33,226 nt of DNA from Flavobacteriaceae bacterium (GCA_029265595.1 JAJUIC010000006.1:1-33226), one strand, 5' to 3'; positions 1 to 7,002 are shown, counted from the stretch's first letter. Program-made: numbers and translations. The notes: generated by a model not told the origin, from the sequence alone.

Positions 1-1
1 A

Positions 2-82
2 TTTATGGAATATTATAATAATAGACGCCATAGAGGCATCCAACGGAACAGACCATCACAGCTATATTTCAATGCTGCTTGA
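2..82 (+). pseudogene. 3' end of an IS transposase (DDE integrase-core type), cut by window edge
   Basis: Only the last 26 codons are inside the window, so it cannot be told whether the gene is intact. The visible peptide begins FMEYYNNRRHRG and ends QLYFNAA before a TGA stop. The pattern of YYNNRR followed by His and a Pro-Ser near the end is typical of the C-terminus of rve-type transposases of IS3-like elements, where it follows the catalytic Glu. The 58 bases after the stop, ending GGGTAGTACTACA at 140, could be the right terminal repeat of the IS; this is inference because the left end is not visible. No family name can be given with confidence. Confidence 0.5.
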
Positions 83-176
83 TACTTTCAAAAACACCTT
101 AAATAATGAACTGGTGGTCTAGTAAATGGGTAGTACTACAGGGAAGTAAATTCTTAGGGTTGTTAATTTAGTCATT

Positions 177-1475
177 TTACCTTCTTTTACTTTTTATTTC
201 AGATAATGGAAGTCCCTTTTCTCTTGTATAGATTGAATGTTTAGGACTTCCTATGATTTGTGAAGAATAAACTCCGGAATGGCCTGAAAATAAATACGAA
301 GTACTACAGGCTATTGCGATAAAAACTCCGGCTTCGATTCCAAATAGTTCTATTCCCATTATGGTACAAGCAATAGGAGTATTGGTGGCACCAGCAAAAA
401 CAGCTACAAAACCCATTCCCGCTAACATACTCATGGGCAATGGAATAAACCACACCAACACATTTCCTAATGTTGCCCCTATAAAAAATAGCGGTGTAAC
501 TTCTCCTCCTTTAAATCCAGCGCCCAGGGTGAAAGATGTAAACAAAATTTTAGCTAAAAAATCATAGGAATTCAACTCAATCTGAAAAGCATTCACTATA
601 GTTGGTAATCCAAGTCCAATATATTTAGTCGTTCCAATGGCGAATATTGCAATAGCTAAAATTATACCACCAATAACAGGACGTAATGGGGGATATTTAA
701 TGTTTTTATTAAATAATGAGCTCCAGAAATGTGCAGATTTTGAAAATAACATAGCGGCTAAACCAAATATTATACCCGCAAGTAGCGCCCAAAGTAAATT
801 TATTGGAGTCATTTCAGCAACCGTGGTGATTTTATAATGGATATGCGTAACATCCCAGATATCTGTAAAATAGTCAGCAAGCACAGCCGCCATAAAACTG
901 GGTATGATGGCATCTAAACGAATTCTGCCCAACACCAATACTTCAAGTGCGAAAATTCCACCCGCCAGAGGTGTACCAAAAACAGATGCAAATCCTGCAC
1001 TTATTCCTGCTATTAAAAGTATTCTTCGATCCCTTTTCGATAATTTTAAAATTTTAGTAAATCTATCTGCAATTGCACCACCGATCTGAACTGCTGTTCC
1101 TTCACGTCCGGCAGATCCACCAAAGAGATGGGTTAAAATAGTTCCAAATAGAACAAGGGGCGCCATCCTGAAAGGTATAATTTTCTTTGGAGAATGAAAT
1201 TCTTCTAGCAAAAGGTTATTTCCTTTTACGACACTATTTCCATATAAGTGATAAGACAGCCCTATAATAAAACCACCTATGGGTAGTAAAGCAATAATCC
1301 AGAGATGGGTTTCTCTCCAATTGGTAGCCCATTCCAGGCTGATAAGAAAGAAAGCTGAGATACTTCCCACAATCGCACCGAGAACTATGCAAATAAATAA
1401 CCATTTGATTAAATAAATTAAGGAAGGAATTTGCTCAATTGAGGAGAGAAGTGTTTTGAAATTTCTAATTTTCAT
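177..1475 (-). CDS. CLC-family anion transporter, probably CLC-F type fluoride/proton antiporter
   Basis: A 432-residue integral membrane protein of the chloride channel (CLC) family with about ten hydrophobic segments. The selectivity-filter region carries GGSAGREGTAVQIGG (about residues 119-133), containing the gating glutamate in a GREGT context. The usual GSGIP motif with its chloride-coordinating serine is absent; the stretch in its place is EEFHSPKKIIPFRM. Both traits are known for the CLC-F branch, which exports fluoride in exchange for protons. A second family motif, GAGFKGGEVTPLFFIGATLG, lies near residues 317-336. The fluoride riboswitch match directly upstream supports fluoride over chloride as substrate. 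The gene stands alone on the minus strand between an IS tail and a gene-free region, which fits an accessory resistance gene. Substrate is inferred and not shown by sequence alone. Confidence 0.85.
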   Translation of the reverse strand: MKIRNFKTLLSSIEQIPSLIYLIKWLFICIVLGAIVGSISAFFLISLEWATNWRETHLWIIALLPIGGFIIGLSYHLYGNSVVKGNNLLLEEFHSPKKIIPFRMAPLVLFGTILTHLFGGSAGREGTAVQIGGAIADRFTKILKLSKRDRRILLIAGISAGFASVFGTPLAGGIFALEVLVLGRIRLDAIIPSFMAAVLADYFTDIWDVTHIHYKITTVAEMTPINLLWALLAGIIFGLAAMLFSKSAHFWSSLFNKNIKYPPLRPVIGGIILAIAIFAIGTTKYIGLGLPTIVNAFQIELNSYDFLAKILFTSFTLGAGFKGGEVTPLFFIGATLGNVLVWFIPLPMSMLAGMGFVAVFAGATNTPIACTIMGIELFGIEAGVFIAIACSTSYLFSGHSGVYSSQIIGSPKHSIYTREKGLPLSEIKSKRR

Positions 1476-1493
1476 ATTGCCTTATATAAATGA

Positions 1494-1525
1494 TTCTACA
1501 GTGGCATAAGCCCTTATTTGTAGAA
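1494..1525 (-). promoter_or_regulatory. Candidate expression platform of the fluoride riboswitch
   Basis: On the minus strand the last seven bases of the aptamer, TTCTACA (1525 to 1519), are perfectly complementary to TGTAGAA (1500 to 1494), which lies 19 bases before the CLC start codon. Forming this 7-bp stem would consume the pseudoknot strand, so aptamer and stem are mutually exclusive. A small ATAA/TTAT hairpin sits between the two arms. There is no U-tract, so control of translation start or of RNA stability seems more likely than termination. The complementarity is seen; the switching mechanism is inferred. Confidence 0.55.
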
Positions 1526-1567
1526 GTCATCAGTCGTTAAAGACGGTTCAAGGCAGACCTCATTGCC
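1520..1567 (-). promoter_or_regulatory. Fluoride riboswitch (crcB motif)
   Basis: Read on the minus strand the 48 bases show the conserved order of the fluoride aptamer. GGCA pairs with TGCC (P1) around a loop containing ATGAGGTC. A short GTC/GAC stem follows, and the segment ends in the near-invariant CTGATGACTTCTAC. GAGGTC in the P1 loop can pair with GACTTC near the 3' end (five Watson-Crick pairs and one G-U), which is the aptamer's pseudoknot. It lies 45 bases upstream of the CLC start. The family is known to switch on fluoride exporters when fluoride binds. Confidence 0.9.
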
Positions 1568-1793
1568 AAATGAATCTCAAAATTAAATAATTTAGGTGAA
1601 TTGGAAACAAATTATAATAATATTCTTTTGGGTGGAAATTTTATCAAATTTTCCACCTTCCAATATATCAACTACGAGAGATCATAATCCCAGATTATCA
1701 TTGAAATCAACTTTTTTATTTCAAGGTATTTCCCGATGAAAAAGTTCCAAATAGAGGTTTATAAATCTTCTAAATAAACTACAATGTAAAACT
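1568..1793. other. Gene-free AT-rich spacer
   Basis: No open reading frame with convincing composition is seen on either strand between the riboswitch and repeat module A. The stretch is AT-rich. It should include the promoter of the CLC gene, but no clear TAnnTTTG box with a matching upstream TTG could be assigned. Confidence 0.4.
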
Positions 1794-1860
1794 AAAGGGG
1801 AATAGCTAAAGGGGAATAGCTAGACGACAACACGCGCTGCGATGTTGTATTCCCCCACCC
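1794..1860 (+). repeat. Module A (left copy): nested hairpin with tandem 14-mer
   Basis: AAAGGGGAATAGCT occurs twice back to back (1794-1807, 1808-1821). The second copy begins an outer stem, GGGGAATA (1811-1818) pairing with TATTCCCC (1848-1855). Inside lies a second stem, ACAACACGC pairing with GCGATGTTGT (1827-1848). A recognisable homologue in inverted orientation is at 5419-5477. The two copies share ACACGC, TGCGATGTT and the GGGG/CCCC outer arms but differ in spacer bases. Confidence 0.7.
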
Positions 1861-2141
1861 TACTCATTACCAAATAATTACAATTAAAATTTCAGTGATA
1901 AATCTTTAAAAATTAGTAATATGCTCCAGGAGGCCCCTGAATGGGCAATAAATATTAGTAATAAGCCAGTTCGAAAGTAGCTTTTAGGGAAGAACCATAA
2001 AACAGACACAGAGAATTTCAGGCTACTAGACTTTATTCCAAATATTAGAATTATGAAGATCAAGCTCAGTTCGCTGCTCCGTTTATCGGAATGAATGACG
2101 TTATAAAAAGAGTTACTCGAACTTCATTATCCTTATACAAA
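1861..2141. other. Gene-free spacer between modules A and B (left)
   Basis: No coding region is supported here. Scraps such as TTCGCT followed by CTCCGTT, and ACTTC..TT..CC just before module B, resemble in the same order the spacer 5051-5418 read on the other strand. The whole A-spacer-B block may therefore be a diverged duplicated unit and not two independent repeats. Confidence 0.35.
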
Positions 2142-2414
2142 TTCAGTTGCACTACCTTTTGATGCAAAAGATACTGGACATGGAACTAGCGGCCTGCATA
2201 AAGCCGCTTGCTGCGCCGCTATTTATAAGGCCTTTCCTAATTCCATATCCAGAAAGGGAAAGCCACATCAAAAGGTAATGCATACAGCACTGAAAGAAGT
2301 AAATGGAATTTAACCCAGGACATTTTCGTTCTTGATGGAAAGAATGCCCCAAAACTTTAGACGGGCAAAAAGAAAAAAATCAAAGGAAAATGCACCAGAT
2401 AAAAAAAGTAAATG
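2142..2414 (+). repeat. Module B (left copy): about 270-bp repeat with nested palindromes
   Basis: This block is the inverted, diverged counterpart of 4781-5050. Its first part is a nested palindrome. The outer arms are a 17-mer starting TGCACTACC (2148-2164) and its near-complement ending GGTAATGCA (2266-2282). The inner arms are GGACATGGAACTAG (2176-2189) and CTAATTCCATATCC (2237-2250). A small hairpin, AGCGGC/GCCGCT, lies at 2188-2208. The rest, to 2414, is shared unstructured sequence ending in an A-rich run. Differences from the right copy in the palindrome arms are T-to-C changes in one arm only, so pairing is lost and not compensated. Confidence 0.8.
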
Positions 2415-2552
2415 GTCAGAGCATCTGGATATAAGCCGCTTTTCCTGTTATACCGGTGATTAATCAGTCATTCTTACAAGTGTTCCTCAGGGGCAAATAT
2501 TACCGGCACCACTCCATGATAAAGTCTCTAAAGTCATTTCACCTATTTTCAG

Positions 2553-3052
2553 TTACCTTATTTACCTGTACCGTCGTTGTTGATCTGAGGGCAGGTTTGT
2601 AGTGTTTTCTACCCTTACCTTTTTTACCTGACCCCTGAGGTAGGAAAGGTAAATTCATTTTTTACTTTTCTTACCTCTCCTCTCTCTGCGTTTTAAAGCT
2701 CTCAAGCTCTATTAGGTAAGTAGGTAAGTTATTTTTATATTTTTTATTCATACCTATGGTATATGGTTCCATGGGATTTCCAGGGAAAAAACAGCAATTC
2801 TGTATTTTAAATGATGTCCCCATATCGTTTTTTTTCATCAGCACTTTAATTTATGTCAAGATATTCCGAAAACATCTACCCAATTACCCAAGGTTGATAT
2901 CCTAAGGGATTGAGCAAGAAAAAACCTTATTTTTGTATTTACCCAATTACCCAATTTCTGGCAGTGGTTTGGGTAGATTAGAAAACTCCAATCGACCCAG
3001 CCGAACATCCCTATATTAGAGACTTGTGGAGGATTGGGGTAAATGGGTAATT
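2553..3052. repeat. Array of eight paired TTACC/TACCC repeats downstream of integrase 1
   Basis: Eight close pairs of a short motif occur in 500 bases. TTACCT pairs with 9-base period start at 2553, 2615 and 2662 (the last with one TTACTT), and reverse-complement AGGTAR pairs at 2638 and 2714. A TACCCAAT variant with 8-base period follows at 2877 and 2940, and its reverse complement (GGGTAAAT, GGGTAATT) at 3037. Orientation runs F F R F R, then F F R. The same GGTAA core recurs on the other side of integrase 1 at 4361 and 4439-4470. The layout suggests arm-type binding sites of the recombinase or an accessory factor; that role is inferred. Confidence 0.65.
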
Positions 3053-3138
3053 AGATTTCAAAGAAAATATATTATATACCTCTCAGGAAGATGGTTCTGA
3101 AAAACAAGAACAGTTCTTTCTTTTTTTGCCCGGAGGGT

Positions 3139-4347
3139 TTAAGATAATTTGGACTGCAAAAGGTCCATATCCTCTCCTATTTTCTGATCTACCACCCTGG
3201 CATATATTTGAGTGGTGGACAGTTTAGAGTGCCCCAGAAGCTTGGAAACGGTTTCTATGGGCACACCATTGGAAAGAGTGATTGTAGTGGCAAAGGTATG
3301 CCTGGCAACGTGGAAACTGAGCTTCTTAGGAATCTTACATTGGCTTGCAATTTCTTTAAGATAGTTGTTTGTTTTCTGGTTGCTGTAAACAGGAAGTAAA
3401 AACTCCGAAACTGGGTTCCGGTACTTTTGCAGTATATCCCAGGCCTTCTCCAGTAAGGGTATCTTCATAGGAGTCTGGCTCTTTTCTCGCCTACAGTAGA
3501 TCCAGTCCTTTCCATTGATTCCCTTGATCAGGTTTTCAGGAGTAAGGTTCTTTACATCTATATAGGAAAGACCGGTATAGCAGGCAAAAAGAAAAATATC
3601 TTTTGTGGTTTCCAGGGTGGCACGTGAGAATCGGGTCTCCTCAATATAATTTAGCTCCCTTTGATTTAAATAAGCACGATCAAACTTCTCGAACTTCATT
3701 TTGAAGTCCCGAAAGGGACTCTTTTCCATCCATCCCAGCTTGATCGCCAGGTTCATGAGCTTTTTGAATCGCTCCAGATGTTTCATGGTCCCGTTATTGC
3801 TTAGCTGCTTCTTTCCGCTCTTATCCTTTTGCCGCCTCAGGAAACTATCGAATCCTGTTACAAATTGATAGGAGATGTTCTTAAGGTAGATGTTAGAGGT
3901 CTTGTGAGCTTTGGTAAGGTAATCCATTAAATATTTTTCCGTAGCTCCATAATTCTTCAAGGTGCCTGGCTTGAGAACTTCTCCCATGGTCTGATTATGA
4001 TGCTGGATAACATCCTTTAATGTCTTGGAGGTAGCGTCTGATCCCAGAAATCTGGATTTAACCGCCTGGGCAGTAATCACCCGGTCTTCCTTTAGAAGCT
4101 CTTCATAGCACTGAAGGAGTCTTGCATATTTTGCATCCAGATAATTGTTCATCACTGTAGCCCCAGGATTCCTGCCCTTCAATCTTCGGGTGCGTTCATC
4201 CCAGGATTCCGGGAGGCATTGTCTTCTTAAGCTGATTTCGGCACGGCGACCGTTAATGGTCACCCTTGCATAAATAGGTGCGAGAGTGTCCTTCATTTTG
4301 GTGGTATTTAACCAGAATAAGATGCGAAAAGTTGCTTGTTGTTCCAT
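3139..4347 (-). CDS. Tyrosine recombinase/integrase 1 (IntDOT-like)
   Basis: A 402-residue site-specific recombinase. The N-terminus matches the Bacteroidota arm-type DNA-binding domain (FRILFWLNTTK, then IYARVTINGRRAEISLRR). A SAM-like core-binding domain follows at about 95-205, then the catalytic domain. Catalytic residues visible are the box II FHVARH motif, LLGHSKLS, and the nucleophile Tyr in STTQIYARV. A Lys in CRREKSQ is the likely beta-hairpin lysine. The box I arginine is replaced: the motif reads CYTGLSYIDV with Ser, as known for IntDOT of CTnDOT. The start at 4347 was chosen over 4377 because MEQQATF aligns with the start of integrase 2. It lies just left of a tRNA-Pro-derived att core and has repeat arrays on both sides. 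Confidence 0.9.
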   Translation of the reverse strand: MEQQATFRILFWLNTTKMKDTLAPIYARVTINGRRAEISLRRQCLPESWDERTRRLKGRNPGATVMNNYLDAKYARLLQCYEELLKEDRVITAQAVKSRFLGSDATSKTLKDVIQHHNQTMGEVLKPGTLKNYGATEKYLMDYLTKAHKTSNIYLKNISYQFVTGFDSFLRRQKDKSGKKQLSNNGTMKHLERFKKLMNLAIKLGWMEKSPFRDFKMKFEKFDRAYLNQRELNYIEETRFSRATLETTKDIFLFACYTGLSYIDVKNLTPENLIKGINGKDWIYCRREKSQTPMKIPLLEKAWDILQKYRNPVSEFLLPVYSNQKTNNYLKEIASQCKIPKKLSFHVARHTFATTITLSNGVPIETVSKLLGHSKLSTTQIYARVVDQKIGEDMDLLQSKLS

Positions 4348-4380
4348 AGCCTTTGTTTTTGGTAACCGATTTAACATGTG

Positions 4381-4397
4381 AGACGAAAGTCATATCA
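4381..4397 (-). promoter_or_regulatory. Conserved leader motif of integrase genes (copy 1)
   Basis: AGACGAAAGTCATATCA on the plus strand (TGACTTTCGTCT on the coding strand) lies 33 bases upstream of the integrase 1 start. The same motif, with one change in 17, lies 35 bases upstream of the integrase 2 start at 8316-8332. The surrounding sequence is not conserved. Function unknown; it may be part of a promoter or a translational leader. Confidence 0.5.
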
Positions 4398-4438
4398 TCT
4401 GTCAAGTCAGCCAGGCTAAAGGAAAGATAAGAAAAAAC

Positions 4439-4470
4439 AGGTAACCGAATAGGTAACCGAATAGGTCACT
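4439..4470. repeat. Tandem AGGTAACCGAAT repeats upstream of integrase 1
   Basis: AGGTAACCGAAT occurs twice in direct tandem (4439-4450, 4451-4462) and a partial third copy, AGGTCACT, follows. A related GGTAACCGAT is at 4361-4370 inside the longer integrase reading frame. The motif contains the same GGTAA/TTACC core as the array at 2553-3052. Integrase 1 is thus bracketed by one motif family, as expected of arm sites in an attachment region. Confidence 0.6.
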
Positions 4471-4476
4471 TTTTAA

Positions 4477-4585
4477 CTGATATCAAACAAAGAAAAATGA
4501 TTTCCAATTCTATTAAAGTACTGGAAATCATTGATTTAGGTATTATTTGATGTTGTTTGATACAACAAAAGTCGGGGTGGCAGGA
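4477..4585. other. Attachment-site region of integrase 1: CTGATATCA, hairpin, tRNA-Pro core
   Basis: In order: CTGATATCA (4477-4485), a 10-base gap, an 11-bp inverted repeat AATGATTTCCA/TGGAAATCATT (4496-4506, 4522-4532), then the core GTCGGGGTGGCAGGA (4571-4585). The core is identical to the 3' end of tRNA-Pro plus one flanking base at 8496-8510. The same order is found upstream of integrase 2, where CTGATATCA is again exactly 10 bases from a long-stem hairpin. The core here is not part of a functional tRNA; it marks a junction between two integrated elements. Confidence 0.75.
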
Positions 4586-4642
4586 AACTGAAATATCTTC
4601 GTAATCAGTTTAAGCCCAGTACTTTACGCTTCACTAAAATGG

Positions 4643-4673
4643 ATGTATTCACTGAATCATTCACTAAATATGG
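4643..4673 (+). repeat. 31-bp terminal direct repeat, left copy (ATTCACT motifs)
   Basis: It contains ATTCACTGAATC and ATTCACTAAATA in tandem and matches 8371-8401 at 29 of 31 positions in the same orientation. A further TTCACTAAAATGG precedes it at 4630-4642. It lies 57 bases inside the left core copy. Probably an integrase arm-binding site of the integrase 2 element. Confidence 0.65.
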
Positions 4674-4780
4674 AAGAACATAGCATTCATTGTGAACAAT
4701 AGTCTTTAATACTATAAAGGTACAAATTTAATTAGAAACTATTTTTACCAACCAAACATTAGACCTCCAGTCACTCTAAA

Positions 4781-5050
4781 CATTTACTTTTTTTATCTGG
4801 TGCATTTTCCTTTGATTTTTTTCTTTTCGCGGTGCTGAGTTAATAGCCCTCTTCCAATCGAGAACGAAAATCCTGGAGGTTCCATTTCATTTACTTCTTT
4901 CAGAGCTGTATGCATTACCTTTTGATGTTGCTTTACATTTCTGGATATGGAATTAGGAAAGGTCTTATAAATAGCGGCGAAGAAGCGGCTTTATGCAGGC
5001 CGCTAATTCCATATCCGGTATCTTTTGCATCAAAAGGTAATGCAACTGAA
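4781..5050 (-). repeat. Module B (right copy), inverted relative to the left copy
   Basis: This copy keeps perfect palindrome arms. TGCATTACC...GATG (4911-4927) pairs with its exact complement (5028-5044, 17 bp), and GGATATGGAATTAG (4943-4956) pairs with CTAATTCCATATCC (5003-5016, 14 bp). A CGGC-type hairpin lies in the centre. Read on the minus strand it follows the same order as the left copy, including the A-rich segment with GGAAAATGCACCAG. The better pairing suggests this copy is closer to the functional form. Gene-free; no protein is encoded. Confidence 0.8.
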
Positions 5051-5418
5051 CTATTGAATGGAAATTCGAAGTTTGACAAATAATCTTTCCAAAGATCAGT
5101 TCTTTACCTAATAAGACGATTTCATAGCCGAGATATTATGATAAGAGATTTCCCTGTTTTTTTCCACTCAGTTTAATTTCTTCTGGCAAAAAGAAAAGCG
5201 AACGGAGCGAAGCGAAGTGCTGTAAGCCCCAAATCTACCAGAACTAATACTATTTTGCGAGGCAAGAATCGGAACGTAAATGGTCACTTTTTAGGTGGCA
5301 GATTTTTGTTATGGTGCAAATTTTCTCCGCTGAGCCCTTTAAAAACGGGAGGTTGATATTTTTTTGGCGCAAAAAATTAGTTGAAACACACTTTTTAAAA
5401 ACGTAAGTATCTGAAAAT
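5051..5418. other. Gene-free spacer between modules B and A (right)
   Basis: About 370 bases with no supported coding region. On the minus strand it holds TTCGCTTCGCTCCGTTCGC, which resembles a shorter scrap in the left spacer, and several A- or T-runs. No promoter or terminator of standard form is seen. Confidence 0.35.
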
Positions 5419-5477
5419 GAAGGGGGAATGAATTCTTAACATCGCACGGCGTGTTATCCTCTTGCTATCCCCCCTTC
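5419..5477 (-). repeat. Module A (right copy): nested hairpin downstream of the nucleotidyltransferase gene
   Basis: The outer arms are GAAGGGGG (5419-5426) and CCCCCCTTC (5469-5477). The inner stem is TAACATCGC/GCGTGTTA around ACG (5437-5456), with one bulged T. It lies 56 bases after the stop codon of the nucleotidyltransferase gene, on the side where a terminator would be. There is no T-run directly after the stem, so simple intrinsic termination is doubtful. Its homologue is at 1794-1860 in inverted orientation. Confidence 0.7.
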
Positions 5478-5533
5478 ATTTGTACAATTCAGGATTTTCC
5501 TGGTCAAATTATATACCTGGTCATCATAAATTC

Positions 5534-6304
5534 TCAATCGATTCTTGTCAATAGTCTTTTCAGTTTAGAGTCAACATTCAAATGTTCAAAAAGTTTTCCG
5601 GAAAGTTTTAATGACTCCTGAAAAGCCGTTCTAATGTTTTCCCCATTTAGGTTCGATGTTGTCAGCTGAAATTGTGAATACCAGCCCCTACCAATATCCT
5701 TCTCTAAACTTTTGGTAGGGCTTTCCCAGTGTTCTGTTCGATTGGTTGCTATGCGGATTAACCAAAGTAAATATTTCTGAACATTCGCTAGGCTCTGATT
5801 AGCATGGGCAAATTCCTGTCTTTTTATTAAGTTACTTGTGGTCAGTAAAACGTTTAGCAGAGATTGACTCAGCCATAAAATATTCTTGTCTGTTGTTCTA
5901 TCAGGTTTCCTGGCTTTGATTTGGTTGAGCGTAGCAGCCAAAAATCCATCTTTATCCACTAGAATCATTTTGTCAAACTCACTAAACTCCACCACCCCAT
6001 CCCAAGACTTAATAATGTCTATTTCATCAATTGCCAAAAAATGAAATTCTCCTCTTACCATATTTTCAAAAATGGCGACTTCGCTGCCGTATTCATTAGT
6101 AAAATATAAGATTATAGGATGAATTTGATTTACCCAATTCTCAGCCAGGAAACTTTCCTTGTCTTTTAGAAAAAAATAAAATTCAATATCTGAATATTGG
6201 TCACCCTCATCTTTGGTAAATGAACCATACATTAAAGCGGCAGAAACGTTTTCATCTTTTTGAGCAATTGATTTTGTGGTACTAATCATCTGTAACTGTG
6301 TCAT
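5534..6304 (-). CDS. Lincosamide nucleotidyltransferase-like protein (Lnu(B)/Lnu(F)-type)
   Basis: A 256-residue protein that would transfer a nucleotide from a nucleoside triphosphate to a small-molecule hydroxyl, here most likely lincosamides such as lincomycin. The N-terminal polymerase-beta-like fold shows MYGSFTKDEGDQYSDIEFYFF (Gly27-Ser28, then Asp39 and Glu41), the GS-x10-DxE signature that binds metal and nucleotide. The following ILYFTNEYGSEVAIFENMVRGEFHF is very close to what I recall of Lnu(B). The helical C-terminal half (about 130-256) also matches the two-domain layout and length (about 267 residues) of that family. It is the only cargo gene of the integrase 2 element. Substrate is inferred by family resemblance; an aminoglycoside or unknown substrate remains possible. 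Confidence 0.8.
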   Translation of the reverse strand: MTQLQMISTTKSIAQKDENVSAALMYGSFTKDEGDQYSDIEFYFFLKDKESFLAENWVNQIHPIILYFTNEYGSEVAIFENMVRGEFHFLAIDEIDIIKSWDGVVEFSEFDKMILVDKDGFLAATLNQIKARKPDRTTDKNILWLSQSLLNVLLTTSNLIKRQEFAHANQSLANVQKYLLWLIRIATNRTEHWESPTKSLEKDIGRGWYSQFQLTTSNLNGENIRTAFQESLKLSGKLFEHLNVDSKLKRLLTRID

Positions 6305-6767
6305 TGTTTTGATTTTAAAAGTTAATAAACAAACTTCCTTCTTCCTTTCGAAAGTAGAAGTTGTTATGGTTTTTTCTCTGTCGGACAGTTACTTATAGCT
6401 TCATTGGAGTTGAGTTCTTTCGTTTGTTGGTTTATTACTCGTGTTCGGGCAAAAGGGCCTTAAATCGTCTTAAAAAACGAATATAGCTATTTATCATATC
6501 ATGGCCGGCCCAAGAACTGCTGGAAATCCTGTAGGTTTAAGATATATTCCTGTGCTGACTGGAATGCAGCTCCTAAAATTCTGGAATTATGGACGGGAAA
6601 TAGGATCGATTCTAATGTTTATATCCTCCTCTCTGGAAGGAGAGAAATGTCTGCTGCTGAAAAGAAAAAGAATCCCTTTCTATTCTCCTATTTCTGCAAG
6701 GTGACTAGCTTTTCCAATACCAGAACGACACAAAATATCACGAGCTTTTGTCAAGGTTAATTTCTTT
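6305..6767. other. Gene-free region between nucleotidyltransferase gene and repeat array
   Basis: It should contain the promoter of the nucleotidyltransferase gene, but no clear TAnnTTTG box was found. A 67-codon plus-strand frame at 6501-6704 has no recognisable domain and no ribosome-binding or promoter signal, so it is not called. Confidence 0.4.
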
Positions 6768-7002
6768 TTTTTCATCAGCAATATTTTCTTAAAAAAAATG
6801 ATATTTTGATGACGAGCTCTTGAATCCCAATAATAATAAAGGTTTGGGAAGCATCAAAAAGTCATTGCTTCATCATTTCTGATTCTCTGAACTGTAGATC
6901 TGGCATCATTATTATTTTTGATGACATAATGATGACAAAATGATGACAGCCTTAGCCCCTACTATCACAGAGTTCAGCTCATTCCGTCATCGATTCATCA
7001 AA
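6768..7002. repeat. TGATGAC/TCATCA repeat array downstream of integrase 2
   Basis: TGATGAC occurs three times with 11-base period at 6919-6949. Other copies are a TGATATTT/TGATGACG pair with 8-base period (6799-6813), a reverse pair TCATCGAT/TCATCAAA (6987-7002), and single TCATCA sites around 6770-6880. The position relative to integrase 2 is the same as that of the TTACC array relative to integrase 1, but the motif differs. Likely recombinase or accessory-protein binding sites; inferred. Confidence 0.6.

Noticed and set aside
3-122. An alternative 39-codon open frame at the left edge
   Set aside because: Begins with a run of Ile codons in AT-rich DNA and has no family resemblance, whereas the frame from base 2 has a clear transposase tail.
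2152-2352. A 66-codon minus-strand frame inside module B
   Set aside because: It lies over the nested palindrome and is not kept as a frame in the inverted copy at 4781-5050; it is a by-product of repeat sequence.
2553-3052. Repeat array as a CRISPR
   Set aside because: Units are only 6-8 bases, in both orientations, with no uniform spacers and no cas genes.
4571-4585. A second tRNA-Pro gene
   Set aside because: Only the last 14 tRNA bases are present; the rest of the cloverleaf is missing, so this is an attachment core.
1794-5477. Modules A and B as integron attC sites
   Set aside because: The inner A stem has AAC and GTT ends like attC core sites, but they are only about 20 bases apart, the conserved paired L boxes are missing, and the integrases lack IntI features.
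6501-6704. A 67-codon plus-strand frame between the nucleotidyltransferase gene and the repeat array
   Set aside because: No domain, promoter or ribosome-binding signal, and unusual composition; probably chance.
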